DNA from: Terriglobus saanensis SP1PR4
GTDB taxonomy: Bacteria > Acidobacteriota > Terriglobia > Terriglobales > Acidobacteriaceae
NCBI RefSeq assembly: GCF_000179915.2
Contig: NC_014963.1
Coordinates: 3,596,001 to 3,660,000, forward strand
DNA: 64,000 nt
Reading direction: 5' to 3'
Both the position numbers and the translations under genes were made by a program. How positions within the stretch are numbered: the stretch's first letter is position 1; each line of letters begins with the position of its first letter. The notes beneath the pieces are model-generated. The model had not been told where the DNA came from. It saw only the letters and a program-made list of their open reading frames with translations, and did not search any database. This document shows, piece by piece, positions 26,062 through 34,175 of the stretch.

Positions 26062-27006
26062 TTAGATATCTGTAGGCACCAACAGGAGAGCCGTGGCGAC
26101 GCGATTGCGACCCTCGTGCTTTGCCTTGTAGAGAGCATTATCCGCGGCCAAGAGCAGGCTTTCCGGCATGCGTATAGTTCCACCCTGTCTGGCGAGGGCA
26201 GTCGCAATTCCAATGCTGACCGTAACCAAGTTTCCGCCTTCCGGATTTCCTTCATGGGTGATCTGGAGAGATTCGACAGCAGCTCTTACTTTCTCCGCTA
26301 TTTCCATCGCGCCACTTCTGTCGGGAGCAGGGAGGATGATTGCGATCTCCTCTCCTCCATAGCGGGCGACAATATCGGTGGAACGCACGACCCCAACGAT
26401 CAAAGAAGCTACCGTCCGTAGACAATCGTCCCCAACCTGATGCCCATATTGATCGTTGAACTGCTTGAAGCGGTCGATATCGAGGAGCAAGAGGGACATT
26501 TGTGAACCCTCTCTCAAGGTTCGTTTCCACTCCCGCTCCAAGGCTTCGTCGAATGCACGACGATTGGCTATGCCGGTCAGGCCGTCGGTAAGCGCTAGAG
26601 CGGAGAGCTTTTCCTCCAGGAGCTTTCGCTCACTGATGTCGCGTGCAGAGGTCACAGTCTCAATTGGTTCACCCGTAATAGGATCGCGAACCACACGAGC
26701 GGTGAATTCCATCCACACCAACGTTCCATCTTTTCTTCTCATCCGGGCTGCGACAGGCATAGCTGTAATGCCTGGAGCGAGGTTCCGTTCGATGGCTGCG
26801 ACCACAACAGGTATATCTTCGGGGAAAATCAGGGCAAGCGGAGCCATTGCTATCATTTCTTCCGGCGTCCAGCCAAGGATATGCAATGAGGATGGGGAGA
26901 CGTAATACAACCTTCTGTCCAGGCCAAAGCGGGAAATAATATCGGCACTGTTCTCAGCAAGAAATTGAAAATCGTTCTGGTTTCTGTTGGTCATGACACG
27001 CTCCAT
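26062..27006 (-). CDS. PAS-GGDEF diguanylate cyclase
   Basis: 314 residues. PAS at about 10-130 (DIISRFGLDRRLYYVSPSSL, then a PAC tail VARMRRKDGTLVWMEFTARV). GGDEF from about 145 (LTDGLTGIANRRAFDEALER) with the signature in RYGGEEIAIILP, where the usual GG[DE]EF ends in Ile rather than Phe. That position is not catalytic, so synthesis of cyclic di-GMP from GTP is still likely. An inhibitory RxxD site is not obvious. A start at 27006 or 26994 (MTNRNQ) is possible. There is no EAL domain and no membrane segment. It stands alone. Confidence 0.88.
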   Translation of the reverse strand: MERVMTNRNQNDFQFLAENSADIISRFGLDRRLYYVSPSSLHILGWTPEEMIAMAPLALIFPEDIPVVVAAIERNLAPGITAMPVAARMRRKDGTLVWMEFTARVVRDPITGEPIETVTSARDISERKLLEEKLSALALTDGLTGIANRRAFDEALEREWKRTLREGSQMSLLLLDIDRFKQFNDQYGHQVGDDCLRTVASLIVGVVRSTDIVARYGGEEIAIILPAPDRSGAMEIAEKVRAAVESLQITHEGNPEGGNLVTVSIGIATALARQGGTIRMPESLLLAADNALYKAKHEGRNRVATALLLVPTDI

Positions 27007-27206
27007 AGGCAGTACTCGTTGTGGGCAGACCAGAAACCCATGTCCCTCCGTTTTGGCTAGCTGCTGTCAGCAATTCTCGAGAGCTCGACGAGCTGCAAGT
27101 TTATCAACGATTGGCTCAATCCAGTCTTAGAGTTTCGTAACAGCCTCGGAACGTCTTCTGCCGCGCAGCCGGAGAGCGGGCCGGAGTGCAGGGAATGAGG
27201 GTGCAG

Positions 27207-27229
27207 GGGGAAAACGGCACGTGTTCCCC
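27207..27229 (-). terminator. Hairpin downstream of the parB-like gene
   Basis: GGGGAA (27207-27212) and TTCCCC (27224-27229) form a stem around an 11-base loop that includes CACGTG, 65 bases past the ParB stop on the minus strand. There is no T-tract, so termination is tentative. The rest of 27007-27293 holds no supported gene. Confidence 0.3.
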
Positions 27230-27293
27230 TTGCCGCCGTCTGGGGGCGGAAAGAAGGGCGGCTGGTTCGCCGCGCTCCCAGAGATGGAAGTGC

Positions 27294-28883
27294 TCAGGCC
27301 GCTTTCTTCGCGGTTTTCTTGTTGACTGGCAGCGGTGTTTTCTTCGCCTTCTCCTTTGCGGCGAACTCTTGCTTGACCTTGACAGCGATGGCCTCGGCGT
27401 CCACTTTGTAGGTCGTCGCGGCCTCCTTGAGGACAGCGGACGGATTGCCACGGGTCGCGGCTAGCAGGATGCCAGACTCGACAAGAGCGCGGGACAACGT
27501 GCCTTCATCCGCCCGGTGCAGATAGGCAGCGAACGCCTTCTTGATACCACCATCGTCGCGCTTCTGGCGGATGCCGTGCTGCCGTGCCAGCGTCTCGATG
27601 CGGTTCTCTTCCATGACGGTAACCAGCCTTTCAAGAATGAACAGCAGGTCACGCTTGAGAAGACGCACCGGCACCGCAGAGCCGATGGCAGCGAGAACGT
27701 GCAGACCCGTTGTGTTCGCAATGGCCTGTTCCTTGCGCTGCTTCTCCTGGTCGGCCTTCCAACGTTGTTCGTCACGGCCGGGCTTCTGCTGCGGATGATG
27801 AACCGGGCAGGTGAGATTGGCGCACACCTTATGAATGGTGCCAACATCGCTGCCCTCAGTGATGATGGCCTCGGTGGTGAACTTGCACACCTTGAACTCG
27901 GGCCGTTTGGCCTCATCGGTGGACTTCGGCTTGTCGTCCCGAATCGCGGTGTACTTGTTGCGCGGCAATACCGGACTACCTTCTTTCTGCCCACCATAGG
28001 CGGTGCTGATCTGTACCAGTTCCGGCTTGGCAGCGATGGCCGTCGCTACATGCGCGGAGACTTTGGCCTGATAGCAGTTGGGGTCGGTGCAGCGGTCGCC
28101 ATGCCTGCCGAGGTCATCCCCGAACAGCAGCTTGTTATGGCCCGTCCGCTTGGGGCAGTCGGCACAACTGCCAGCAGCAGGAACCAGCTGCGCGTCCCGC
28201 TTGTTGAACGGCGCATCCTTCAGGACTAACAGGATGTTCGAGTCAATCCAGAATTGTAGGTTGCGTACGGGTAGCAGAATGCGGGCTGGTTTCGAGGCTC
28301 CGTTGTAGACCTCTTTGAAGCACGCCTTGAGTGCGTCTTCCTGCTGGTCGGCTGGCAGCTTCGCCAGCAGCAGCGCATGGCCAACGCCGATGTCGTCGGC
28401 ATAGAAGGCATCGACGGAAGACGGGACAAGGTCGGTCAATTTCAATCGAGCGGCGACGAATGCCTGGCTTTTGCCGACACGCGCTCCAATCTGTTCGATG
28501 CTGTACTTGGGCTCTTCCAAGTCCAGCAAAGCACGGAATCCCTGCGCTTCCTCCATTGGGTGAATCTCCGATCTGACAAGGTTCTCCACCAGTTGAGCCT
28601 CTAACGCCTCGGCGTCGGAGAGGTTGACGATGCGAACGGGCACAGTAGGAGTTTCGGCCATCTGCGCGGCGCGGTAACGCCGTGCCCCGGCGATGATCTC
28701 GAAGCCCTTCTCGGTGAGAGGCCGCACCAGCAGCGGCGACAGTACGCCCTGGGTGCGGATGGAGTCGGCCAGTTCCTTCAAAGCGGTTTCCTCGAAGGTG
28801 CGGCGCGGGTTGGTCTTGGATTCATTCAGGAGAGCAAGTGAAACGTTGCGATACTCGGTGGCTTGGATGACTTGGGTTTCCAT
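27294..28883 (-). CDS. ParB/RepB/Spo0J-family protein, plasmid/ICE type with Cys-rich middle
   Basis: 529 residues from ATG 28883, with AAAGGAG at 28894-28900; the longer upstream frame lacks such a site. ParB N-terminal (CTPase) domain: NPRRTFEETALKELADSIR, GFEIIAGARRYRAAQMAE and ENLVRSEIHPMEEAQGF. Then the helix-turn-helix IGARVGKSQAFVAARLKL. The middle has AGSCADCPKRTGH, DRCTDPNCYQAKV and VCANLTCPVHH, a set of cysteines suggesting a zinc-binding module. A Lys-rich C terminus follows. ParB-like proteins of this extended type occur on conjugative elements, where they may act in partition or in gene control. No ParA is next to it. Confidence 0.85.
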   Translation of the reverse strand: METQVIQATEYRNVSLALLNESKTNPRRTFEETALKELADSIRTQGVLSPLLVRPLTEKGFEIIAGARRYRAAQMAETPTVPVRIVNLSDAEALEAQLVENLVRSEIHPMEEAQGFRALLDLEEPKYSIEQIGARVGKSQAFVAARLKLTDLVPSSVDAFYADDIGVGHALLLAKLPADQQEDALKACFKEVYNGASKPARILLPVRNLQFWIDSNILLVLKDAPFNKRDAQLVPAAGSCADCPKRTGHNKLLFGDDLGRHGDRCTDPNCYQAKVSAHVATAIAAKPELVQISTAYGGQKEGSPVLPRNKYTAIRDDKPKSTDEAKRPEFKVCKFTTEAIITEGSDVGTIHKVCANLTCPVHHPQQKPGRDEQRWKADQEKQRKEQAIANTTGLHVLAAIGSAVPVRLLKRDLLFILERLVTVMEENRIETLARQHGIRQKRDDGGIKKAFAAYLHRADEGTLSRALVESGILLAATRGNPSAVLKEAATTYKVDAEAIAVKVKQEFAAKEKAKKTPLPVNKKTAKKAA

Positions 28884-28969
28884 GATGGGTGTGCTCCTTT
28901 CGAGCGGTTGAAGGGTGAAGGTTACGGAGCGGCACACGTCGGGCATGGCTCCGCTCCAAGGCGAGCGGA

Positions 28970-29383
28970 CTAGCCGAGGATGCACTTGTCCGTGAAAACT
29001 TCAGTGAAGCCCTGCGAACGCAGGTTGCTGTTCCACAACTTGGCGAACGTCTCGTGTTGCTGGTGTAGTTGGGTGTGATAGCAGTAATTGCCGTCCTGAA
29101 TGAAGCGGCTCCACTGCTCTATGCCTGCGTAATCGTTCCGCCAATAAAACGCGTTTAGGTGTGGGCCACCGGCGAAGCCAAGCTCAAAGCACATCTCCGG
29201 GTCACGCATGGGATCACCATTCTGGATGCCGTAGTGAGCCACAGACAGCGACGGCAGACCACACGGCCCGGACTCGTCCACGGCCTCGATGACAAGTTCC
29301 ATGTACGGCGGGTTTTCGATCTTGAGATAAAGGCTGGCCCTCCAGCCTCCGGCTTTCTGCAAGATGGCGAGGATGGTTTTCAT
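28970..29383 (-). CDS. DUF6908-like protein
   Basis: 137 residues. Motifs: MKTILAILQKAGGWRASLYL, YMELVIEAVDESGP, LSVAHYGIQNGDPMRDPEMC and NAFYWRNDYAGIEQWSRFI. I assign it to DUF6908, a family found beside ParB and ArdC genes on conjugative elements; function unknown. Its ATG overlaps the stop of the ArdC gene (29380-29383), so the two are co-translated. Acidic and cytoplasmic in composition. Confidence 0.7.
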   Translation of the reverse strand: MKTILAILQKAGGWRASLYLKIENPPYMELVIEAVDESGPCGLPSLSVAHYGIQNGDPMRDPEMCFELGFAGGPHLNAFYWRNDYAGIEQWSRFIQDGNYCYHTQLHQQHETFAKLWNSNLRSQGFTEVFTDKCILG

Positions 29384-30285
29384 GCCGCCACCTCTGCAAG
29401 TCCATCCGTGGCGGCTTCGTCTACGATGGGCGGCTCCAGTGCAGCAAGAATGACGCTGGCGGTTTGCTGGATGACTTCCAAGCTTTCGGCCAACAGCGAG
29501 GCATTACCGTGGTACAGGCTGATGTAATCGGCGGATGCGCTGCCCGTAATAAGTCCAACGGCTTTGCCTACAACGAAAGCCACGGCTTCCGCCTCCGTCT
29601 CGCGTACGGTTTTCGTGGTTGCGGTGCGGCGTTCGGCCTTGTGTAAGAGTTCGTGTGCCGTCTCATGCACTAGCGTCGAAAACTCTTCTGCCTTCGACTG
29701 TCCCGGCAGGATGGCAATGCGTCCGCCATAGCTCATGCCGAGAGCGGGCGCGATGTTGGAGTTATAGACAAGCTGAATGCCCTTGTCCTTGAGAAACGCG
29801 GTCAAACGCTCGATGTTCTCGCCGGGGTCTCCGCTCACTTCGTGCATGGTGGGCAGGTCTACGCCATCGGTCTGCGAAACGTCGAACACATAGGCATTGC
29901 GGAAGCCAAGCAACACGCGTTCATTCTGTTTGGTGATGTCCTTGTTGGCTTCTTCGTCTTTCTTGCGGCGAACGCCAACAATGGGAGCGAGGATGCGGAT
30001 GCCCTTCTGTCCGGCCTTCACAGAGCGACCTAAGTTCTTCCACGTCCAGAACCCCGCAACTCTTGTCGCGGAAGGCATCTGTCGCGCGATCTCCAAGACG
30101 TTTCCGAAGGAATACGAATGAAAACGGCTCATGGCTGTGAGGTAGTTGGTGAGGGCTTCGGAGTGTCCCGCCTCCAACTGCTCAATCAAGAGCTTGATGT
30201 TGGCGGCGATGAGTTCCTGCTTCGTGGAGGGTTTCTTGCTGTCGATGGTGGCGAGGATGTTGTTTGTAGTGGCTGCGCTGCTCAT
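29380..30285 (-). CDS. ardC: ArdC-like antirestriction protein with zinc-metallopeptidase motif
   Basis: 301 residues. N-terminal ssDNA-binding half: LTNYLTAMSRFHSYSFGNVL, GFWTWKNLGRSVKAGQKGIR. C-terminal half with the zinc motif VHETAHELLHKAERRTATTK (HExxH) and a downstream Glu in RETEAEAVAFVV, as in ArdC/IrrE-type peptidases. ArdC proteins shield incoming plasmid DNA from restriction in conjugation. GGAGAG precedes ATG 30285. Inverted repeats just upstream (30320-30349) probably control the gene. It heads the operon with the DUF6908 gene. Confidence 0.85.
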   Translation of the reverse strand: MSSAATTNNILATIDSKKPSTKQELIAANIKLLIEQLEAGHSEALTNYLTAMSRFHSYSFGNVLEIARQMPSATRVAGFWTWKNLGRSVKAGQKGIRILAPIVGVRRKKDEEANKDITKQNERVLLGFRNAYVFDVSQTDGVDLPTMHEVSGDPGENIERLTAFLKDKGIQLVYNSNIAPALGMSYGGRIAILPGQSKAEEFSTLVHETAHELLHKAERRTATTKTVRETEAEAVAFVVGKAVGLITGSASADYISLYHGNASLLAESLEVIQQTASVILAALEPPIVDEAATDGLAEVAA

Positions 30286-30319
30286 GGTGTCTCTCTCCTT
30301 TGCGGTTGCTTTTGCTTTT

Positions 30320-30349
30320 CATGCCATGCGTGGCATGTACCTACATGCC
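30320..30349. promoter_or_regulatory. Overlapping inverted repeats upstream of ardC
   Basis: CATGCCA (30320-30326) and TGGCATG (30331-30337) form one palindrome. GGCATGTA (30332-30339) and TACATGCC (30342-30349) form a second that shares the middle half-site. The array lies 35-64 bases before the ardC start and looks like a multi-dimer operator, with ParB-like or other element regulators as candidates. Confidence 0.5.
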
Positions 30350-30553
30350 GAACGCCTCCTGGCGAAGGCGGGGCGGCAAGGCGCAAGGGGAGGGGTATCT
30401 CCCATCCGGAGCAAAGCGGAGGACGAGCGAAGCGAAGGTCTGCACAAGCGCAGCGCGGAAGACTGTTGGGAAACCCCTTGCGCCGCGCCAGGGCAGCGCC
30501 CTCAGCGAGGTTTGGTTTCCTTATGCGTGCGCGTGAGCGCACATGGACTTCAA

Positions 30554-30644
30554 GGGTCGCGTTGCGGCAGGAACAGGCCGCTGTGGAGGGTGGCGGAAGA
30601 CGCGTCAGCGGCTGGAGACAGGGTGAGGAGTGCAACTCCTCCCT
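30554..30644 (+). repeat. Left copy of repeat flanking the first defence modules
   Basis: Starts GGGTCGCGTTGCG and contains AGCGGCTGGAGACAGG and GAGGAGTGCAACTCCTCCCT. The related copy at 35134-35197 has the same order of blocks but lacks about 26 internal bases. Both are in plus orientation. Confidence 0.6.
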
Positions 30645-30674
30645 CTGATTGCAAGAAGAGAACTTATTCGTGAA

Positions 30675-31431
30675 ATGATGTTAATGAGGATGTCAATGAC
30701 ACCGGACGAATACTTGGCAGGTATTCTTCATCGCGAAACGGTTGTTCCTGGCTTGTTGTCACCGCTCTGGAGCGTGCAGCGCGAGCTATCTCCACTGGTA
30801 ACTGAGTGGGCAAATGGTCGCCTCCTGAATATGACCCCGAGTGGCTCGTATGCGAAGGGGACGTGCAACTTGAACGGGACGGATATCGACCTCTTCATCT
30901 CTCTGGAGCCGCAAACCATCGAGACCTTGGAAGAGATTCACAACAAACTCTTCAACCGGCTTACGGAACGTGTCAATCAACGTACGGGTGCAAGGGCAAT
31001 CGGTTGATCTGGTGCCCGGAAAACTGCAGAACTATTTGTGCGAGGATCACGCGCTCTATCGGCGACGGGCAAAGACCTGGACAAAGACAAACGTTCAGAC
31101 ACATATTGACCATGTTCGCAATTCCGGTCTGGTCTCCGAGATGCGGATTTTGAAGCTGTGGCGGAACCAAAAGAGACTTGATTTCCCGTCGTTCTACCTT
31201 GAGCTGACGGTCATGAGGGCTCTAGCGGGCAAGATCCGGTTGTCCCTCTCCGACAATGTCTGGACGATACTTGAATATCTTGCGGAGTCCTTCTCCGCGG
31301 CACGCATCGTCGATCCCGCCAACACGAACAATGTGATTTCCGATGACCTCACAGCAACGGAAAAGCAGTCGATCGCCGCGGCTGCGCGCACCGCGCGGAA
31401 TGCGCCCACATGGGAGGAGATTGTGCGATGA
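30675..31431 (+). pseudogene. Nucleotidyltransferase (OAS/CD-NTase-like), frameshifted
   Basis: The first part (start within 30675-30696, ending at TGA 31005-31007) has the NTase motif TPSGSYAKGTCNLNGTDIDL, with the GS helix and two catalytic aspartates. The second frame, usable from GTG 30970, has NVRVQGQSVDLVPGKLQ with the third catalytic Asp, then WTKTNVQTHIDHVRNSG and LRLSLSDNV-like helical parts, ending at 31431. Loss of one base near 30969 would explain the split. Its product would make nucleotide signals or modify an RNA or protein. The DUF6602 gene follows with an ATGA overlap, so they formed one unit. Confidence 0.75.
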
Positions 31432-32144
31432 AGTGGAATCTGGCAGACCTGATGGCGGGCCTCCATGCGGAGGTCGAACACCGGCTTGGCACTTCGCGCC
31501 GTACGCTTGGTCACCCAGGCGCACTGGGCGATGCCAGCGAGGGCGTTTGGCGAGAGATGCTTGCGGACTATTTGCCGAAGCGGTACAGCATTGCGAAGGC
31601 GACGGTTATTGACAGTCTTGGGGCGGCCAGCGATCAGATTGACATCGTGATCTTTGACAGGCAGTACACACCATTCATATACAACTTCCAAGGCGGGTTC
31701 GTCGTGCCCGCCGAAAGTGTCTACGCAGTCTTTGAATCAAAACAAGCGGTGAACGCTCAACATGTCGACTACGCCCAAAAGAAAGTAGAGGGAGTCCGTG
31801 CTCTCCACCGCACCAGCCTCCCCGTTCCGCACGTGGGCGGGATGGCCGATCCAAAGCCACTCCACCATATTCTGGGCGGTCTGCTGACGTTCGAGAGTGA
31901 CTGGAATCCTCCTCTTGGAGATGCACTCTCGCGAGCGCTTGAAGCGGACGCCAAAGACGGCCGGCTCGACATGGGTTGTGTGGCGGCACATGGCTTGTTC
32001 GGCTGCGACGCAAGCGGATGTTTTATTACGCAACCTCATGGCAAGCCGGCTACGGCCTTTCTTTTGGAACTCATCTCTCGGCTCCAGAGCTGCGCCACTG
32101 TGCCGATGATTGATATCAGCGCCTACGCGAGATGGCTCACATAA
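31428..32144 (+). CDS. DUF6602 protein, PD-(D/E)XK nuclease-like
   Basis: 238 residues. SEGVWREMLADYLPKRYSIA, then ASDQIDIVIFDRQYTPFIYN, then VPAESVYAVFESKQAVN form the E...D...ExK series of the restriction-enzyme fold (D in QIDIV, ESK as the catalytic pair). C-terminal half: MADPKPLHHILGGLL and a conserved hydrophobic end. DUF6602 proteins have no proven activity. The ATG overlaps the stop of the frameshifted nucleotidyltransferase, so this is likely its effector, by analogy with other NTase-nuclease defence pairs. Confidence 0.75.
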   Translation: MKWNLADLMAGLHAEVEHRLGTSRRTLGHPGALGDASEGVWREMLADYLPKRYSIAKATVIDSLGAASDQIDIVIFDRQYTPFIYNFQGGFVVPAESVYAVFESKQAVNAQHVDYAQKKVEGVRALHRTSLPVPHVGGMADPKPLHHILGGLLTFESDWNPPLGDALSRALEADAKDGRLDMGCVAAHGLFGCDASGCFITQPHGKPATAFLLELISRLQSCATVPMIDISAYARWLT

Positions 32145-32297
32145 TTAACGACGTACACGCAGAAATCCTTTTTCACAGGTGGTTTCCGCTCCCCCCACCG
32201 GATATGGCCAGTGCGCTTCGTCACACGGCGTCGCGGCACTACAGCTGCAACTCCTCAGCCCTGAGACGAATCGTGTACCGTGGATGAAGGTGCTCCG

Positions 32298-33155
32298 ATG
32301 GAACACACTCAACTCCGTCTCGGTTATCATCTCGTCGCGTTCCTTGACGTGCTTGGACAGCGCGAGAGGTTCAAGCAACTGCACCTGCCGAAGACCCCCC
32401 AGCAACATGAGGAAGTGGCAGAGGTGCTCCGACAGACCGCTGGGTTTGTCTTAGAGCTGCGAAAGACGTTTGCGAACCAATTTGCCACGTTCGAAATGGG
32501 GCTGGTTGGGTTGAAAACCCACGCGCCTGCGCCAGTCTGCCCGAAATTCGTTGGCTTTTCGGATTCCTTTGTCACCTCCGTCCCACTGCACAATGAATCG
32601 AGTCACCTCACATCTATGGCTACGGTTTTTTCCGCGCTGACTGCGGCAGCTGTAGTGATGATGACTGCCTTGGCGAGCAAACATGCGCTTCGAGGCGGTA
32701 TCGATGTGGGTCTCGCGACGGAGATTGTTCCCGGAGAAATCTACGGCACCGCGTTAGAGCGAGCCTACGTGCTTGAATCCAAGGAAGCGGGTTATCCCCG
32801 CATTGTGATCGGCGACGAGCTTTGGAATTACCTCAACGTAGCTAAGGCGAATTTTCAGATCCATGTCACTCCGGAATCGAAAGCCATCGTTGCCATGATT
32901 GACCGCCTCTTGTTGCTGATCGCGGTGGATGCAGACGGAAGACGAGTCCTCGACTATCTAGGGCCGGTTCTCAGTGAACTGCAGGGGACCGATGACAACT
33001 TCAAGGTTGGCATGGTCCAGCCGCTGTATGCATTTGTGCTCGCTGAGCGAGAGCGGGTTATCTCGAACGGAGACGCAAAGCTTATTACCCGTTATGACTC
33101 CTTTCGCCAATATGTGGAGTCTCGCCTGCATCTCTGGAATCTGCAGAAGATGTGA
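32298..33155 (+). CDS. Class III nucleotidyl cyclase-like protein (candidate PycC)
   Basis: 285 residues from ATG 32298 (AAGG at 32286-32289); a GTG at 32280 gives six more. The cyclase fold is marked by LVAFLDVLGQRERFKQL (first metal Asp, like F-D-x-x-G), FVGFSDSFVTSVPL (second metal Asp, like xGDS), and LRGGIDVGLATEIVPGEIYG followed by TALERAYVLESKEAGYPRIV. The last matches the RxGIHxG...GxxVNxAARLE pattern of adenylyl cyclases with substrate-contact changes. There is no membrane segment, so it is cytoplasmic. Pycsar defence uses such cyclases to make cCMP or cUMP on phage attack. The next gene encodes a TIR protein, fitting a two-gene system. Base specificity cannot be read. Confidence 0.7.
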   Translation: MEHTQLRLGYHLVAFLDVLGQRERFKQLHLPKTPQQHEEVAEVLRQTAGFVLELRKTFANQFATFEMGLVGLKTHAPAPVCPKFVGFSDSFVTSVPLHNESSHLTSMATVFSALTAAAVVMMTALASKHALRGGIDVGLATEIVPGEIYGTALERAYVLESKEAGYPRIVIGDELWNYLNVAKANFQIHVTPESKAIVAMIDRLLLLIAVDADGRRVLDYLGPVLSELQGTDDNFKVGMVQPLYAFVLAERERVISNGDAKLITRYDSFRQYVESRLHLWNLQKM

Positions 33156-33200
33156 AGGCTTTATCGGATTAGGGGATCTGCCTTAGACTCATCGATAGGA

Positions 33201-34139
33201 ATGCCACGAATGAAGAAATCACACAAGCGGCAACGGATGACTGAAATAACACGGCAGGCTATCGTAGATCGATTGTTTTTGGATTCCAGCGAGCCTTTTT
33301 ACGGAAAGTCAGACCTGATCTCCTTCTTGAAGCGGACATGGCCACTTTCGCAAATGCCTTCCACCGATTACCGATTCAAGGATGCGGAAGGCGATATCTG
33401 GCAGCACTCAGTCAACAACGACGATTGGACGGATTCTGAGTTGCTATGGAACCGACTGAAGATTGGTGAGATCCCGGACGAGCAATTTTCGCGATTCCTG
33501 GAAGCGCGCGTGCATCCGCTCATCTGCCCTGACCGAGATCGTATGGAGTCTTTGGTGGCCGCCTTCAACGAAGAGCTCAAAAACGATCGATTCGTGATGA
33601 GAAAGGCCTCCGAAATATCGGGCCGACCAATTTACAAGGTTTCGTCACTGGATGATGTCGGCGGCTTAGGAAATGCATATGAAGTGGTCCTTTCGTTTGC
33701 AGGCGAGGACCGGGCGTATGTGGATCAAGTCGCGCAAATTCTCAGAGACAGCGATATTTCTTTGTTTTACGACAACTACGAGGAAGTCACCCTCTGGGGC
33801 AAGAACCTCACCGAGCACTTGCATATGGTGTACAGCAGTTCGGCCAGATACTGCGTGATGTTTATTTCGGAGAACTATGCCGAGAAAGTCTGGCCTACGC
33901 ACGAACGTCGCAGTGCATTCGAGAAGGCGATCTCTTCGAAAGAGGAGTACATTCTTCCGGCAAGATTCGATGACACCGATATTCCTGGACTCAGCAAGCA
34001 CATTAGCTATATCGATCTACGAAAGAAAAGCCCCGATCAGTTCGCAGCCCTCATCATTCAGAAGTTAGGGCACACAATTGCGGATGACGTTGAAGAATCT
34101 ACTGACTCTACACTCAGTGACGACGATATCCCGTTTTAA
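33201..34139 (+). CDS. TIR-domain protein with AbiJ-type N-terminal domain (candidate effector)
   Basis: 312 residues; ATG at 33201 or 33210, the latter 9 bases after AGGA. Residues of about 13-150 (TEITRQAIVDRLFLDSSEPF, SQMPSTDYRFKDAEGDIWQH, NRLKIGEIPDEQFSRFLEAR) resemble the AbiJ N-terminal domain 3. Residues of about 165-300 are TIR: NAYEVVLSFAGEDRAYVDQV, SDISLFYDNYEEVTLWGKNL, YCVMFISENYAEKVWPTHER, where the Glu after W-P-T-H is the likely NADase residue. The C terminus is acidic. It follows the cyclase gene by 45 bases. NAD+ depletion on activation by a cyclic nucleotide is the expected mode, but the N-terminal domain is not a known cNMP-binding one. Confidence 0.8.
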   Translation: MPRMKKSHKRQRMTEITRQAIVDRLFLDSSEPFYGKSDLISFLKRTWPLSQMPSTDYRFKDAEGDIWQHSVNNDDWTDSELLWNRLKIGEIPDEQFSRFLEARVHPLICPDRDRMESLVAAFNEELKNDRFVMRKASEISGRPIYKVSSLDDVGGLGNAYEVVLSFAGEDRAYVDQVAQILRDSDISLFYDNYEEVTLWGKNLTEHLHMVYSSSARYCVMFISENYAEKVWPTHERRSAFEKAISSKEEYILPARFDDTDIPGLSKHISYIDLRKKSPDQFAALIIQKLGHTIADDVEESTDSTLSDDDIPF

Positions 34140-34143
34140 CGGG
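34130..34143 (+). terminator. Short hairpin at the TIR gene stop
   Basis: CCCGTT-TT-AACGGG spans the TAA stop (34137-34139) between convergent genes. The stem is six base pairs with a 2-base loop, with no T-run. It may serve both strands weakly. Confidence 0.3.
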
Positions 34144-34175
34144 TTGGATATCGTACGTCGTCGGCGTAGATCGAA

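Larger units (their letters stand above)
30286..30674. other. Intergenic region between ardC and the NTase gene
   Basis: 390 bases without a gene. It carries the ardC operator-like inverted repeats (30320-30349) and a hairpin GTGCGC-GTGA-GCGCAC (30527-30542). It ends with the left copy of a repeat that flanks the first defence modules (30554-30644). Confidence 0.5.

Noticed and set aside
25108-27172. 15-base identity CTGCCGCGCAGCCGG at 25108-25122 and 27158-27172
   Set aside because: Short, GC-rich and without matching flanks beyond a few bases; could be chance.
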